Shown piece by piece: positions 1-9,643 of a stretch of DNA of 64,000 bases; the stretch's first letter is position 1, and every line of letters begins with the position of its first letter. A program made the position numbers and the translations under genes. Source of the DNA: an uncultured Rhodospirillales bacterium (GTDB taxonomy: Bacteria; Pseudomonadota; Alphaproteobacteria; Acetobacterales; Acetobacteraceae). Under the pieces are notes generated by a model that had not been told where the DNA came from, did not search any database, and was given only the letters and a program-made list of their open reading frames with translations. The stretch lies in the NCBI GenBank assembly GCA_903928895.1, contig CAIYSR010000077.1, positions 1 to 64,000 of the forward strand, written 5' to 3'.

Positions 1-75
1 AGAAAACAAGGCTGCAACCCCCTCAACGCCCTTGCAGCCATGCCGCTCGCGCTCATCCTCGCCTTCGCCGGCTAA
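1..75 (+). CDS. C-terminal end of an unidentified gene (partial)
   Basis: An open frame runs from the first base to a TAA at 73-75 and gives 24 residues, with a hydrophobic tail (MPLALILAFAG). The gene continues upstream of the window. The tail could be the end of a membrane segment, but it is too short to place in a family. It is kept because the frame is open to the edge and no other gene occupies the 180 bases before the MFS start. Confidence 0.35.
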   Translation, partial: RKQGCNPLNALAAMPLALILAFAG

Positions 76-140
76 CGCCGCATCAAACGAAACCTCCACC
101 GCTGCCGCGCTTGCTCACACGGGACGCCCTTGGGAGTTAC

Positions 141-176
141 AGTTTTTTGGTTCTTTTTTTCAAAAAAGAAGCGCTT
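141..176 (+). repeat. Dispersed AT-rich hairpin repeat, copy 1
   Basis: One of eight copies in this window of an element whose consensus on this strand is AAGTTTTTTGCTTC, a T-tract, C, an A-tract, GAAGCGCTT. The T-tract and A-tract halves form an AT-rich hairpin. This copy has GGTTC instead of GCTTC in its left arm. It lies 80 bases upstream of the MFS start and, unlike most other copies, is not oriented with the upstream gene. The rest of the 76-255 gap shows nothing supportable. Confidence 0.85.
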
Positions 177-255
177 GCCTTCCCCATCCCCTCTAACCTT
201 TCCAACTCCAGCCAAAAGCGCCAAACTCCCCCCGGGAACACGGAAGCACCGAGCC

Positions 256-1476
256 ATGGCATCGCCGCGCGCACAAATGGGTTTCATCAACGCCGCGCAC
301 AGTTTCACCCATTATTCGCTGCTGATCCTGCCCACCGCCGTCCTTGCCATGGTAACCCAAGGCGGTGAATTCGGCCGCGACTACGGCCGCATCCTCGCCC
401 TCGCCACCGGCAGCTTCATCCTCTACGGCATCTTCGCCCTCCCTCAGGGCTGGCTTGCCGCGCGCATCGGCCGGCGCAACCTGATGACCATCTTCTTCCT
501 CGGCGCCGGCCTGTCCATGGTCGCCACCGGCCTCTCCACCACCCCTTTGATGCTGACGCTGACCTTGGGTGCCACCGGCCTCTTCGTCGCCATCTACCAT
601 CCCGTCGGGACCGCCCTTCTGGTCGATGTCGCCGGCGACAAGCCCGGCCAGGCCATCGGCCTCAACGGCGTCTTCGGCAACATCGGCGTCGCCATGGCCC
701 CGATGATGACCGCGGTCATCGCCGCCCAGTTCGGCTGGAACTGGGCCTTCATCCTTCCCGGCGCCGCCTGCACCATCCTCGGCATCTTCTGGCTCCGGCT
801 TCCGGTGGGCGACGGCCGCGCGATCAAGCAATCCCGCCCCTTCCCCAACATCCCCGCCCCCGTGGTCCGCCGGGTCGTCATCATCCTGCTCCTGATCGCC
901 GCCGTCTCCGGCCTGGTGTTCAATGCCTTCACCCTGCTGATCCCCAAACTCATGCAGGAACGCCTCTCCGGCGCCCCCGCGATGGCCGGCGTGGCCGCCA
1001 CGCTGGCCACCCTCTGCGGCGCCGTCACCCAGCTCACTGTCGGCCGCATGATCGATCGCATGACCCTGAAGCGCCTCTTCCTCCCCTTCGGGCTCGTCCT
1101 CGTCCCTGCCCTCGTGCTGCTCTCCTTCGTCCAGGGCTGGCTCATCCTCCCCGTCGCCGGCGCCGTCGCCGCCGTGGTCTTCGGCCAGGTCACCGTCAAC
1201 GAAACCATGACCGCCCGCTACTTCTCCCCCGCCCTGCGCACCAAGATGTATTCGGTCCGCTTCTTCGTCGGCTTCCTCGGCTCCGCCGCCGCGCCCCCGG
1301 TGATCGCCTTGCTCCACGAACGCACCGGCAACCTCACCGCCGCGGTCCTCCTCCTCGCGGCCTTCGCCCTGGTGATCCTCGGCTGCGCCTTCGCCTTCCC
1401 CGACCGCCGCGAAGAGCTCGACCCCTCGCTGTGGGAATCCCCCGGCACCGTCCCAGTCCCCGTCGCCGCCGAATAA
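256..1476 (+). CDS. MFS transporter
   Basis: A 406-residue major facilitator superfamily permease of the inner membrane with about 12 predicted hydrophobic segments. The cytoplasmic loop after the second helix carries the MFS signature ARIGRRNLM, and a weaker echo (GRMIDRMTLKR) occurs in the second half, consistent with the two six-helix bundles. The ATG at 256 is chosen because the frame upstream of it reads through the hairpin repeat, giving an implausible Phe/Lys-rich leader; an internal ATG at 277 is possible. Substrate cannot be assigned. The lolA gene follows after about 40 bases on the same strand, so co-transcription is possible without implying a functional link. Confidence 0.85.
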   Translation: MASPRAQMGFINAAHSFTHYSLLILPTAVLAMVTQGGEFGRDYGRILALATGSFILYGIFALPQGWLAARIGRRNLMTIFFLGAGLSMVATGLSTTPLMLTLTLGATGLFVAIYHPVGTALLVDVAGDKPGQAIGLNGVFGNIGVAMAPMMTAVIAAQFGWNWAFILPGAACTILGIFWLRLPVGDGRAIKQSRPFPNIPAPVVRRVVIILLLIAAVSGLVFNAFTLLIPKLMQERLSGAPAMAGVAATLATLCGAVTQLTVGRMIDRMTLKRLFLPFGLVLVPALVLLSFVQGWLILPVAGAVAAVVFGQVTVNETMTARYFSPALRTKMYSVRFFVGFLGSAAAPPVIALLHERTGNLTAAVLLLAAFALVILGCAFAFPDRREELDPSLWESPGTVPVPVAAE

Positions 1477-1517
1477 CCGAGTTTGACTTCCGCCCCCCTC
1501 CTGCCCACATGCGGCTC

Positions 1518-2141
1518 ATGAACCGCCGCAGTATCCTCGCGATCGCCCTCCTGCCCCTCCTCCCCGGCCTCGCCATGGCCGCCCCCGCGGCCCAGGACCA
1601 GGCCGACCTCGCCCGCATCGAGCGCTACCTCCTCGGCCTGCGTACCTTGCGCGCCCGCTTCCTGCAAATCGCCCCCAACGGCGACACCTCCCAGGGCAAC
1701 GCCTGGATCGAGCGGCCGGGCCGCCTGCGCTTCGACTATGACCCCCCCGCCCCCTTCCTCCTCATTGCCGGCTACGGCGGCGTGATGTTCCATGACCGCA
1801 AGCTCCAGCAGACCAGCAACTTTCCCCTTTCCCAGACCCCGCTCGGCATTCTCCTGTCTGAACAGCCGAAGCTGTCGGGCGACGTCACCGTCGAAGCCAT
1901 CGACCGCCAGCCCGGCCTCATCCAGGTCACGCTCCATCGCACCGGCCACCAAGGCGACGGCAGCCTGACGCTGACCTTCGCGGACTCCCCTCTCGAACTC
2001 CGCCAGTGGTCCGTGATCGACCCCCAGCGCCTCGAAACCCGCGTCTCCCTCTTCGACATCCATCTCGGTGAAAAATTCAACCCCAAGCTGTTTGACATCA
2101 CCGACCCCAAGATCCAGCCCGGCGGCACCCCGGGGCGCTGA
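1518..2141 (+). CDS. lolA: LolA outer-membrane lipoprotein carrier protein
   Basis: A 207-residue periplasmic chaperone that ferries lipoproteins from LolCDE at the inner membrane to the outer membrane. The first 20 or so residues (MNRRSILAIALLPLLPGLAMA) form a Sec signal peptide ending in an AxA-type cleavage site. The mature part has LolA-family features: a YLLGLRTLRARFLQ helix near the N-terminus, then PGRLRFDYDPP, a strand pattern ending in SVIDPQ, and an N-P-K-LFDI segment near the C-terminus. An in-frame ATG at 1509 would add three residues; 1518 gives the better signal peptide. Confidence 0.88.
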   Translation: MNRRSILAIALLPLLPGLAMAAPAAQDQADLARIERYLLGLRTLRARFLQIAPNGDTSQGNAWIERPGRLRFDYDPPAPFLLIAGYGGVMFHDRKLQQTSNFPLSQTPLGILLSEQPKLSGDVTVEAIDRQPGLIQVTLHRTGHQGDGSLTLTFADSPLELRQWSVIDPQRLETRVSLFDIHLGEKFNPKLFDITDPKIQPGGTPGR

Positions 2142-2237
2142 ACACCGAAAAAGCGCACGGTCGGCTTCTGCCAGAATTCGCTTGACGCACGGCCATGCCG
2201 CAGGCAGCGAAAGAGCGCCCGCCGAGGAGCCGCTGCC

Positions 2238-4724
2238 ATGAACGAAACCCGCCCCGCCTCCGCTGTCCGCAGCATCGCGCTGCCCGCCCAAGATGAGGAT
2301 GTCGCGACCCTGCGCCGCGCCATCGTCGCCAAGCTGACCTACTCGGTCGGCAAGGACCCCTTGGTCGCCACCGAGCGCGACTGGTTCGTGGCCACCGCAC
2401 TGGTCGCGCGCGACCGCATCGTCGATCGCTGGATGCCAGCCACCCGCGCCACCTACGCCGAGAACCGCAAGCGGGTGTATTATCTCTCGCTCGAATTCCT
2501 CATCGGCCGGCTCCTGTTCGATGCGCTGAACAACCTCCAGCTGGTCGCGCCGATGCGCGCCGCCCTGGCGGAACTCGGCGTCGACCTCGACACCCTGCGC
2601 GAAGTCGAGCCTGACGCCGCGCTCGGCAATGGCGGCCTCGGCCGTCTTGCCGCCTGCTTCATGGAGAGCATGGCGACCCTGTCGGTGGCCGCCTACGGCT
2701 ACGGGATCCGCTACAACCACGGGCTCTTCCGCCAGGTCATCAAGGACGGCAACCAGCGCGAATATCCGGAAACCTGGCTCTCCTTTGGCAACCCGTGGGA
2801 GTTCGAACGTCCCGAGGTTCGCCACACCGTCGGCTTCGGCGGCACCGTCGAACAGGTGGAGCGGCCTGACGGTACCTTGCATCACATCTGGCATCCGGCC
2901 GAACTGGTGGACGCGATCGCCTACGATACCCCGGTGGTCGGTTGGCGCGGCAAACACGTCAACACCCTGCGCCTGTGGTCGGCCCGCGCGCCCGACCCGC
3001 TGCGGCTCGACACGTTCAACCGCGGCGACCATGTCGGCGCGCTCGAGGCCCGCTCGCGCGCCAACGCGATTTCGCAGGTGCTCTATCCGTCCGAGGACAG
3101 CGCAGCCGGGCAGGAGTTGCGCCTGCGCCAGGAATACTTCTTCTCCTGCGCCTCGTTGCACGACCTGATCTACCGCCACATCCACCAGCACGGTGATATC
3201 CGCAGCCTCGCCGAGCACAACGCCATCCAGCTCAACGACACCCACCCGGCGATCGGCATCGCCGAGATGATGCGGCTCCTGGTCGACGTGCACGAAGTGC
3301 CGTGGGCGGAGGCCTGGGCCATCAGCACCGCGACCTTCTCCTACACCAACCACACGCTCATGCCCGAAGCGCTGGAGAAGTGGCCGGTGCACCTGCTGGA
3401 GCGCCTGCTGCCGCGTCACATGCAGATCGTCTATCTGATCAACGCGCTGCATCTCGACGGACTCCGCAGCAAGGGCCACGACGACGCCGGCACCCTTTCC
3501 GCGGTGTCGCTGATCGACGAGCACGATGGCCGCCGCGTGCGGATGGGCACGCTTGCCTTCCTCGGCTCGCACCGGGTCAACGGCGTCTCGGTCCTGCATA
3601 CCGACCTGATGCGGGCCACCGTGTTCCGCGATATGCATGCCCTCTATCCCGAACGCATCACCAACAAGACCAATGGCATCACCTTCCGCCGCTGGCTGAT
3701 GGAGGCCAATCCGGGCCTCACCGAGCTCCTCGCGGAGACCGTCGGCGAGCGGGTGCGCGACGATGCCGGCGCGCTGGCCGGCTTCGCCGGATTTGCCGAC
3801 GATCGCGGCGTGCAGAACCGCCTCGCCGCCATTCGCCGCGCCAACAAGGTCGCGCTGGCCAACCAGGTCCAGTCCCAACTCGGCATCCGGCTCGACCCGG
3901 ATGCCCTGTTCGACGTGCAGATCAAGCGCATCCATGAATACAAGCGCCAGCTGCTCAACATCCTGGAAACGGTGGCACTCTACGAGAGCATCCGCGCCGA
4001 GCCGCACCGGGCCTGGGTGCCGCGGGTGAAAATCTTCGCCGGCAAGGCCGCCGCCGGCTACTACCGCGCCAAGCTCATCATCAAGCTGATCAACGACGTC
4101 GCCCGCGTGGTCAACAACGACCCGACGCTGCGCGGCCTGCTGAAGGTCGCTTTCCTGCCGAACTACAACGTCAGCCGCGCCGAGATGATCATCCCGGCTT
4201 CGGACCTTTCAGAGCAGATCTCCACCGCCGGGATGGAGGCATCGGGCACCGGCAACACGAAGCTCGCCCTCAACGGCGCCTTGACCATCGGCACGCTCGA
4301 CGGCGCCAATATCGAGATCGGCGAACATGTCGGCCCCGACAACATCTTCATCTTCGGCCTCACCGCCGAGCAGGCCGAGGCGCGCCGGGCCCAGGGCATC
4401 GACGCCCGCGCCACCATCGCCGCCTCGCTGCCGCTCAAGCGCGCGCTCGATGCCATCGGATCCGGCCTGTTCTCGCCGGGCGAACCCGACCGATTCCGCG
4501 AAATCGTCGATGTGCTGACCTATCACGACCATTTCCTGGTCAGCGCCGACTTCGTCAGCTATGCCGCCGCCCAGCGCCGGGTGGACGAACACTGGCGCGA
4601 TCCGGCCGCCTGGTGGCGCTCGGCGATCTTCAACATCGCCGGCCAGGGCTATTTCTCGTCCGACCGTGCCATTCGCGAATACTGCGCCGATATCTGGAAT
4701 GTGAAGCTGCCGGGCGGCGGCTGA
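2238..4724 (+). CDS. glgP: Glycogen/alpha-glucan phosphorylase
   Basis: An 828-residue cytosolic GT35 phosphorylase that releases glucose-1-phosphate from alpha-1,4-glucan ends. It has the full family length and landmarks: [11 protein letters not shown] and [15 protein letters not shown] in the N-terminal half, [21 protein letters not shown], and the pyridoxal-phosphate site [15 protein letters not shown] with the cofactor lysine at residue 675. The residue before that lysine is Thr where the usual family pattern has Met (GNMK). It is the first gene of the glycogen operon; glgB starts eight bases after its stop. ATG 2238 follows a GAGGAGCC ribosome site. Confidence 0.97.
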   Translation: MNETRPASAVRSIALPAQDEDVATLRRAIVAKLTYSVGKDPLVATERDWFVATALVARDRIVDRWMPATRATYAENRKRVYYLSLEFLIGRLLFDALNNLQLVAPMRAALAELGVDLDTLREVEPDAALGNGGLGRLAACFMESMATLSVAAYGYGIRYNHGLFRQVIKDGNQREYPETWLSFGNPWEFERPEVRHTVGFGGTVEQVERPDGTLHHIWHPAELVDAIAYDTPVVGWRGKHVNTLRLWSARAPDPLRLDTFNRGDHVGALEARSRANAISQVLYPSEDSAAGQELRLRQEYFFSCASLHDLIYRHIHQHGDIRSLAEHNAIQLNDTHPAIGIAEMMRLLVDVHEVPWAEAWAISTATFSYTNHTLMPEALEKWPVHLLERLLPRHMQIVYLINALHLDGLRSKGHDDAGTLSAVSLIDEHDGRRVRMGTLAFLGSHRVNGVSVLHTDLMRATVFRDMHALYPERITNKTNGITFRRWLMEANPGLTELLAETVGERVRDDAGALAGFAGFADDRGVQNRLAAIRRANKVALANQVQSQLGIRLDPDALFDVQIKRIHEYKRQLLNILETVALYESIRAEPHRAWVPRVKIFAGKAAAGYYRAKLIIKLINDVARVVNNDPTLRGLLKVAFLPNYNVSRAEMIIPASDLSEQISTAGMEASGTGNTKLALNGALTIGTLDGANIEIGEHVGPDNIFIFGLTAEQAEARRAQGIDARATIAASLPLKRALDAIGSGLFSPGEPDRFREIVDVLTYHDHFLVSADFVSYAAAQRRVDEHWRDPAAWWRSAIFNIAGQGYFSSDRAIREYCADIWNVKLPGGG

Positions 4725-4732
4725 ACCGTACC

Positions 4733-6913
4733 ATGCAAGCCGGGCGCGCCAGCGAGGCCGAGATCGCCGCCGTCATCGGCGCCCGCCATGGCGATGCCTT
4801 TGCCGTTCTCGGACCGCACGCAACCACAGACGGCACCGTGGTCCGCGCCTTCATCCCGGGCGCCACGCACGCCTGGGCTTGCCATGACGGGGTGCAGGCC
4901 GAACTCGCCTGCCGCCACCCCGACGGGTTCTTCGAGGGTCCGCTGCCCGCGCCCTGGCCCCGCTATACGCTGCGCGCCGCCAACGCCGATGCCGCCTGGA
5001 CGATGGAGGACCCCTTCCGGTTCCCCGCGGTGCTCGGCGCGCTGGATGACCATCTGCTCGTCGAGGGCACCCATCGCGCGCTCTACGAACGCCTCGGCGC
5101 CCATCCGCTGTCGCTCGACGGCGTCGGAGGCATCCACTTCGCCGTCTGGGCACCAAACGCCGCGCGGGTCTCCCTGGTCGGTCCCTTCAATGCCTGGGAC
5201 GGCCGCCGCCACCCCATGCGAAAGCGCATCGATTCCGGCCTGTGGGAGATATTCCTGCCCGGACTCGCGGCCGGCGCGGTCTACAAATACGAGATCGCCG
5301 GCGCCGACGGCGCCCTCCTGCCGCTCAAGGCCGACCCCATCGGCTTCGCGGCCGAACTCCGCCCCTCCACGGCCTCCGTGGTAGCCTCCGCCGCCCCGTT
5401 CGCCTGGACCGATGCCACCCATCTCGATATCCGCGCGACGGTCGATCCCCGTCGCGCTCCGATGGCGATCTACGAGGTTCATCTCGGCTCCTGGCAACGC
5501 AGCGCCGAGGGCGGCTTCCTCGACTACGACGCCATTGCCGACCGCCTGATCCCCTACGTCGTCGATCTCGGCTTCACCCATCTCGAACTCCTGCCGGTGA
5601 GCGAGCACCCGCTCGACGACTCCTGGGGCTACCAGCCCATCGGCCTGTTCGCACCCACCGCCCGCCACGGCACCCCGGAGGGCTTCGCCCGGCTGGTCGA
5701 GCGTGCCCATGAAGCCGGGGTCGGCGTCATCCTCGACTGGGTGCCCGCCCATTTTCCCACCGACGCGCATGGCCTGCGCCGCTTCGACGGCGCCGCGCTC
5801 TACGAAGACGCCGACCGGCGGCGCGGCTTCCATCCGGACTGGCAGACCGCGATCTATGACTTCGGCCGCGCCGAGGTCGCCAACATCCTCGCCGCCTCGG
5901 CGCTGCACTGGTTCGATCGTTTCCACATCGACGCGCTGCGGGTCGATGCCGTCGCCTCCATGCTCTATCTCGACTATTCGCGCCGGCCCGGAGAATGGAG
6001 CCCCAATGTCGAGGGCGGCCGCGAGAATCTGGAGGCGGTGGCTTTCCTGCGCCGTGTCAACGCCCTGGCCTACGCCGAGCACCCCGGCATCATGATGATC
6101 GCCGAGGAGTCGACCTCCTGGCCCGGCGTCTCCCGCCCGGTCGACGCCGGCGGACTCGGCTTCGGCTTCAAGTGGAACATGGGCTGGATGAACGACACGC
6201 TGGCCTACCTCGCGCGCGAACCTTCCCATCGCAAATGGCACCACCGGGAGATGACCTTCGGCCTGCTCTACGCCTTCTCCGAGAACTTCGTCCTGCCGCT
6301 CTCCCATGACGAGGTGGTGCACGGCAAACAATCCCTGATCGGCCGCATCCACGGCGATGCCTGGCAGCAGGCCGCGACGCTGCGCGCCTATTACGGCTTC
6401 ATGTGGGCCCATCCCGGCAAGAAGCTGCTTTTCATGGGCCAGGAATTCGGCCAGGTCCGCGAATGGAACTTCGCCGCCGCGCTGGACTGGCACCTGCTCG
6501 ACGCGCCCCGCCACGCCGGCATCCGCGACTGCGTGCGCGACCTCAACCGGCTCTATCGCAGCCACCCCGCCCTGCATGCGCGCGACTGCGAGGCCGAAGG
6601 CCATCGCTGGGTGATCGCCGACGATGCCGACCACTCGGTGTTCGCCTGGCTCCGCCTCGCGCCGGGCGCGCCGGCGGTTCTCGCGGTGAGCAACTTCACG
6701 CCGGTGCCGCGCCACGACTGGCGCATCGGCGTCCCCCATGCCGGCATCTGGCGCGAGATTCTCAACACCGATGCCAAACCCTACGGCGGCAGTGGTCTCG
6801 GCAACCTCGGCTCCACCATCGCCATCGCCGAACCCGCCGATGGCCAGCCCGCCTGCGTGAATATCCTGTTGCCCCCGCTCGCCACGGTCTACTTTCTGTT
6901 CGATCCGGGATGA
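4733..6913 (+). CDS. glgB: 1,4-alpha-glucan branching enzyme
   Basis: A 726-residue GH13 enzyme that cuts alpha-1,4 chains and re-attaches them as alpha-1,6 branches. An N-terminal CBM48-like region (about 25-220, with [18 protein letters not shown]) precedes the catalytic barrel. The GH13 signatures are present: [21 protein letters not shown] with the nucleophile Asp, [10 protein letters not shown] with the acid/base Glu, and [10 protein letters not shown]. Length matches bacterial GlgB. ATG 4733 is preferred over the upstream in-frame region, which overlaps glgP. It sits between glgP and glgC on the same strand. Confidence 0.97.
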   Translation: MQAGRASEAEIAAVIGARHGDAFAVLGPHATTDGTVVRAFIPGATHAWACHDGVQAELACRHPDGFFEGPLPAPWPRYTLRAANADAAWTMEDPFRFPAVLGALDDHLLVEGTHRALYERLGAHPLSLDGVGGIHFAVWAPNAARVSLVGPFNAWDGRRHPMRKRIDSGLWEIFLPGLAAGAVYKYEIAGADGALLPLKADPIGFAAELRPSTASVVASAAPFAWTDATHLDIRATVDPRRAPMAIYEVHLGSWQRSAEGGFLDYDAIADRLIPYVVDLGFTHLELLPVSEHPLDDSWGYQPIGLFAPTARHGTPEGFARLVERAHEAGVGVILDWVPAHFPTDAHGLRRFDGAALYEDADRRRGFHPDWQTAIYDFGRAEVANILAASALHWFDRFHIDALRVDAVASMLYLDYSRRPGEWSPNVEGGRENLEAVAFLRRVNALAYAEHPGIMMIAEESTSWPGVSRPVDAGGLGFGFKWNMGWMNDTLAYLAREPSHRKWHHREMTFGLLYAFSENFVLPLSHDEVVHGKQSLIGRIHGDAWQQAATLRAYYGFMWAHPGKKLLFMGQEFGQVREWNFAAALDWHLLDAPRHAGIRDCVRDLNRLYRSHPALHARDCEAEGHRWVIADDADHSVFAWLRLAPGAPAVLAVSNFTPVPRHDWRIGVPHAGIWREILNTDAKPYGGSGLGNLGSTIAIAEPADGQPACVNILLPPLATVYFLFDPG

Positions 6914-6962
6914 CAAACCGCCCGCCGCACGACCAAACTGCCGAACCCTGACGGAGACGCCT

Positions 6963-8234
6963 ATGTCCGCCCTGGCATCCGCTTCCGGACCGCTCGCACG
7001 CCATACCATGGCCTATGTTCTGGCCGGTGGGCGCGGCTCGCGCCTGATGGAGCTGACCGATGTGCGCGCCAAGCCGGCCGTCTATTTCGGCGGCAAATTG
7101 CGCATCATCGACTTCGCCCTGTCCAACGCGCTGAACTCCGGCATCCGCCGCATGGCGGTGGCGACGCAGTACAAGGCGCACAGCCTGATCCGCCACCTCC
7201 AGCGCGGCTGGAACTTCTTCCGCTCCGAACGCAACGAGAGTTTCGACATCCTGCCGGCCAGCCAGCGCGTCGCCGAGGACAAATGGTATCTCGGCACCGC
7301 CGACGCGGTGTTCCAGAACATCGACATCATCGAGAGCTACGAGCCCAAATACATCATCATCCTGGCCGGCGACCACGTCTACAAAATGGACTACGAGCCG
7401 ATGCTGCAACAGCACGTCGACCAGGGCGCCGACGTCACCGTCGGGTGCCTCGAGGTGCCGCGGGCCGAGGCAACGGGCTTCGGCGTGATCCATGTCGACG
7501 CCTCCGACCGCATCATCGCCTTCCAGGAGAAACCTGCCGACCCGCCCGCCATGCCCGGCAAGCCCGACATGGCGCTGGCCAGCATGGGCATCTATGTGTT
7601 CGAGACCAGGTTCCTGTTCGAGGCCCTGCGCGCCGACGCCGCCGACCCCGGCTCCAGCCATGATTTCGGCAAGGACATCATCCCCCGCCTGGTGCGCGAA
7701 GCCAAGGCGGTGGCCCATTCATTCGAGAAATCCTGCGTCCGCTCGACCGCCGACGCGGTGCCGTACTGGCGCGATGTCGGCACGCTCGACTCCTACTTCG
7801 CCGCCAATATCGACCTCACCGATGTGGTCCCCGACCTCGACCTGTTCGACCGCGACTGGCCGCTCTGGACCTATGGCGAAATGACCGCGCCGGCCAAATT
7901 CGTGCATGACGTCGAGGGCCGCCGCGGCATGGCGCTCTCCTCGGTGATCGCCGGCGGCACCATCATCTCGGGCGCCACTCTGCGGCGCTCGCTGGTGTTC
8001 TCGGGCGTGCGGGTCAATTCCTGGGCCGAGGTCGAGCGCGCGGTGATCCTGCCCGACGTCAACATCGGCCAGCATGCCCGGGTCAGCAACGCGATCGTCG
8101 AACGCGGGGTGAAGATCCCACCCCATTTCGTCGTCGGCGAGGACCCTCAAGCCGACCGCGACCGCGGCATCCGCGTGACCGACGGCGGCATCCGCCTGAT
8201 CACCCGCAAGATGATCGACGATCTCCAGACGTGA
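6963..8234 (+). CDS. glgC: Glucose-1-phosphate adenylyltransferase (ADP-glucose pyrophosphorylase)
   Basis: A 423-residue enzyme that makes ADP-glucose from ATP and glucose-1-phosphate, the committed step of bacterial glycogen synthesis. The nucleotide-binding start is visible ([13 protein letters not shown], then [10 protein letters not shown] and [16 protein letters not shown]), as are [10 protein letters not shown] and the C-terminal left-handed helix region ([13 protein letters not shown] onward). ATG 6963 follows a GGAGACGCCT ribosome site. Its TGA overlaps the GTG of glgA by four bases (GTGA), so the two are translationally coupled. Confidence 0.97.
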   Translation: MSALASASGPLARHTMAYVLAGGRGSRLMELTDVRAKPAVYFGGKLRIIDFALSNALNSGIRRMAVATQYKAHSLIRHLQRGWNFFRSERNESFDILPASQRVAEDKWYLGTADAVFQNIDIIESYEPKYIIILAGDHVYKMDYEPMLQQHVDQGADVTVGCLEVPRAEATGFGVIHVDASDRIIAFQEKPADPPAMPGKPDMALASMGIYVFETRFLFEALRADAADPGSSHDFGKDIIPRLVREAKAVAHSFEKSCVRSTADAVPYWRDVGTLDSYFAANIDLTDVVPDLDLFDRDWPLWTYGEMTAPAKFVHDVEGRRGMALSSVIAGGTIISGATLRRSLVFSGVRVNSWAEVERAVILPDVNIGQHARVSNAIVERGVKIPPHFVVGEDPQADRDRGIRVTDGGIRLITRKMIDDLQT

Positions 8235-9643
8235 CCACGGTCCTCTCCGTCGCGGCCGAACTCTATCCGATCATCAAGACCGGCGGCCTCGCCGATGTCA
8301 CGGGCGCACTCCCTGCCGCCCTCGCCGCCGAGGGCGTGATGATCCGCAGCCTGTTGCCGGGCTATCCCGCTGCGCTCGCCGCGCTCACCGCCGCCACCCC
8401 GGTGCTCGACCTGCCCGATCTCGCCGGCGGCCCCGCCCGCCTGTTGGCCGGCACCGCCGCCGGCCTTGCTGTCCTGGTGCTCGACGCCCCGCATTTGTAC
8501 GCGCGCCCCGGCAATCCCTATCTCGGTCCCGACGGCAGGGACTGGCCGGACAACCCGATCCGCTTCGCCGCCCTCAGCCAAGTCGCGGCACTGCTCGGGC
8601 GCGGTGCCGTCCCCACGCTGCGCCCCGACGTGATCCACGCCCATGACTGGCAGGCCGGGCTGGTCCCCGCGCTGCTCCACTACCACGGCGGCCCCCGCCC
8701 CGGCACGGTGATGACGGTCCACAACCTCGCCTTTCCCGGCAAGGCACCGTCCGCCATGCTGGCCGACCTGTTCCTGCCGCCGCATGCCTTCGCCATCGAC
8801 GGGGTGGAGTTCTTCGGCGCGATCAGCCTGCTCAAGGCCGGCCTGCAATTCGCCGACCGGATCACCACCGTCTCGCCCACCTACGCCGCCGAGATCCAGA
8901 CCCAAGACCACGGCATGGGGTTCGATGGCCTGCTGCGCCGCCGCGCCGCCGACCTCTCCGGCATCCTGAACGGCATCGACACCACCGTCTGGAACCCCGC
9001 GACCGACCCGCTCCTCGCGACCCGCTACAGCACGCCCGAGGGCCGCACCCCCAACAAGGCGGCCCTCCAGCGCGAGCTTGGCCTCGCCGAGGATCCCGCG
9101 ATGCCACTGTTCGCCGTGGTCAGCCGGCTGACGGATCAAAAGGGTATCGATATCCTTCTCGCCTGCCTGCCCGCTTTGCCTGGCCAACTCGCCCTGCTCG
9201 GGACCGGCGAGCGCGACCTGGAGGCGGCCTTCCGCGCCGCCAGATCTCCCCATGTCGCGCCGATGATCGGCTACGATGAGGGCCACGCCCACCGCATCCA
9301 GGCCGGCGCCGATATTCTGCTGGTGCCGTCCCGCTTCGAGCCGTGCGGCCTCACCCAACTCTACGCCTTGCGCTACGGCGCGGTCCCGTTGGTGGCCCGC
9401 GTCGGCGGGCTGGCCGATACGGTCATCGACGCCAACCCCGCCGCCCTGGCCGCCGGCGTCGCCACCGGTTTCCAATTCGCCCCGCTGACCCCGGAAACCC
9501 TCGCAGCGGCGTTGCGCCAGGCCGCCGCGCGCTACGCCGAACCCGCGACCTGGCGCCGTCTGCAAACCAACGGCATGGCGGCCGATGTGTCCTGGCGCGC
9601 GCCGGCGCGCGCCTACGCCGCGCTCTATCGCTCCCTGGCATGA
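8231..9643 (+). CDS. glgA: Glycogen synthase (ADP-glucose type)
   Basis: A 470-residue GT5 glucosyltransferase that extends glycogen from ADP-glucose. The ADP-glucose-binding KTGGLADV motif is at residues 16-23, and the C-terminal half has [14 protein letters not shown] and [18 protein letters not shown]. It starts with GTG in a four-base overlap with glgC and ends in an ATGA overlap with glgX-malQ, so the three genes form one coupled translational unit. Confidence 0.97.
   Translation: MTTVLSVAAELYPIIKTGGLADVTGALPAALAAEGVMIRSLLPGYPAALAALTAATPVLDLPDLAGGPARLLAGTAAGLAVLVLDAPHLYARPGNPYLGPDGRDWPDNPIRFAALSQVAALLGRGAVPTLRPDVIHAHDWQAGLVPALLHYHGGPRPGTVMTVHNLAFPGKAPSAMLADLFLPPHAFAIDGVEFFGAISLLKAGLQFADRITTVSPTYAAEIQTQDHGMGFDGLLRRRAADLSGILNGIDTTVWNPATDPLLATRYSTPEGRTPNKAALQRELGLAEDPAMPLFAVVSRLTDQKGIDILLACLPALPGQLALLGTGERDLEAAFRAARSPHVAPMIGYDEGHAHRIQAGADILLVPSRFEPCGLTQLYALRYGAVPLVARVGGLADTVIDANPAALAAGVATGFQFAPLTPETLAAALRQAAARYAEPATWRRLQTNGMAADVSWRAPARAYAALYRSLA

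Noticed and set aside
193-1317. Long minus-strand frame opposite the MFS transporter
   Set aside because: Gly/Asp/Glu-rich translation with no motif; it mirrors the GC-rich third positions of a real gene on the other strand.
1218-4007. Very long minus-strand frame (929 codons) opposite lolA and glgP
   Set aside because: Composition is that of an antisense shadow (His, Asp, Gln and Gly rich), it crosses two well-supported genes, and no domain is recognisable.
4649-7009. Long minus-strand frame opposite glgB
   Set aside because: Antisense shadow of glgB; no ribosome site or motif.
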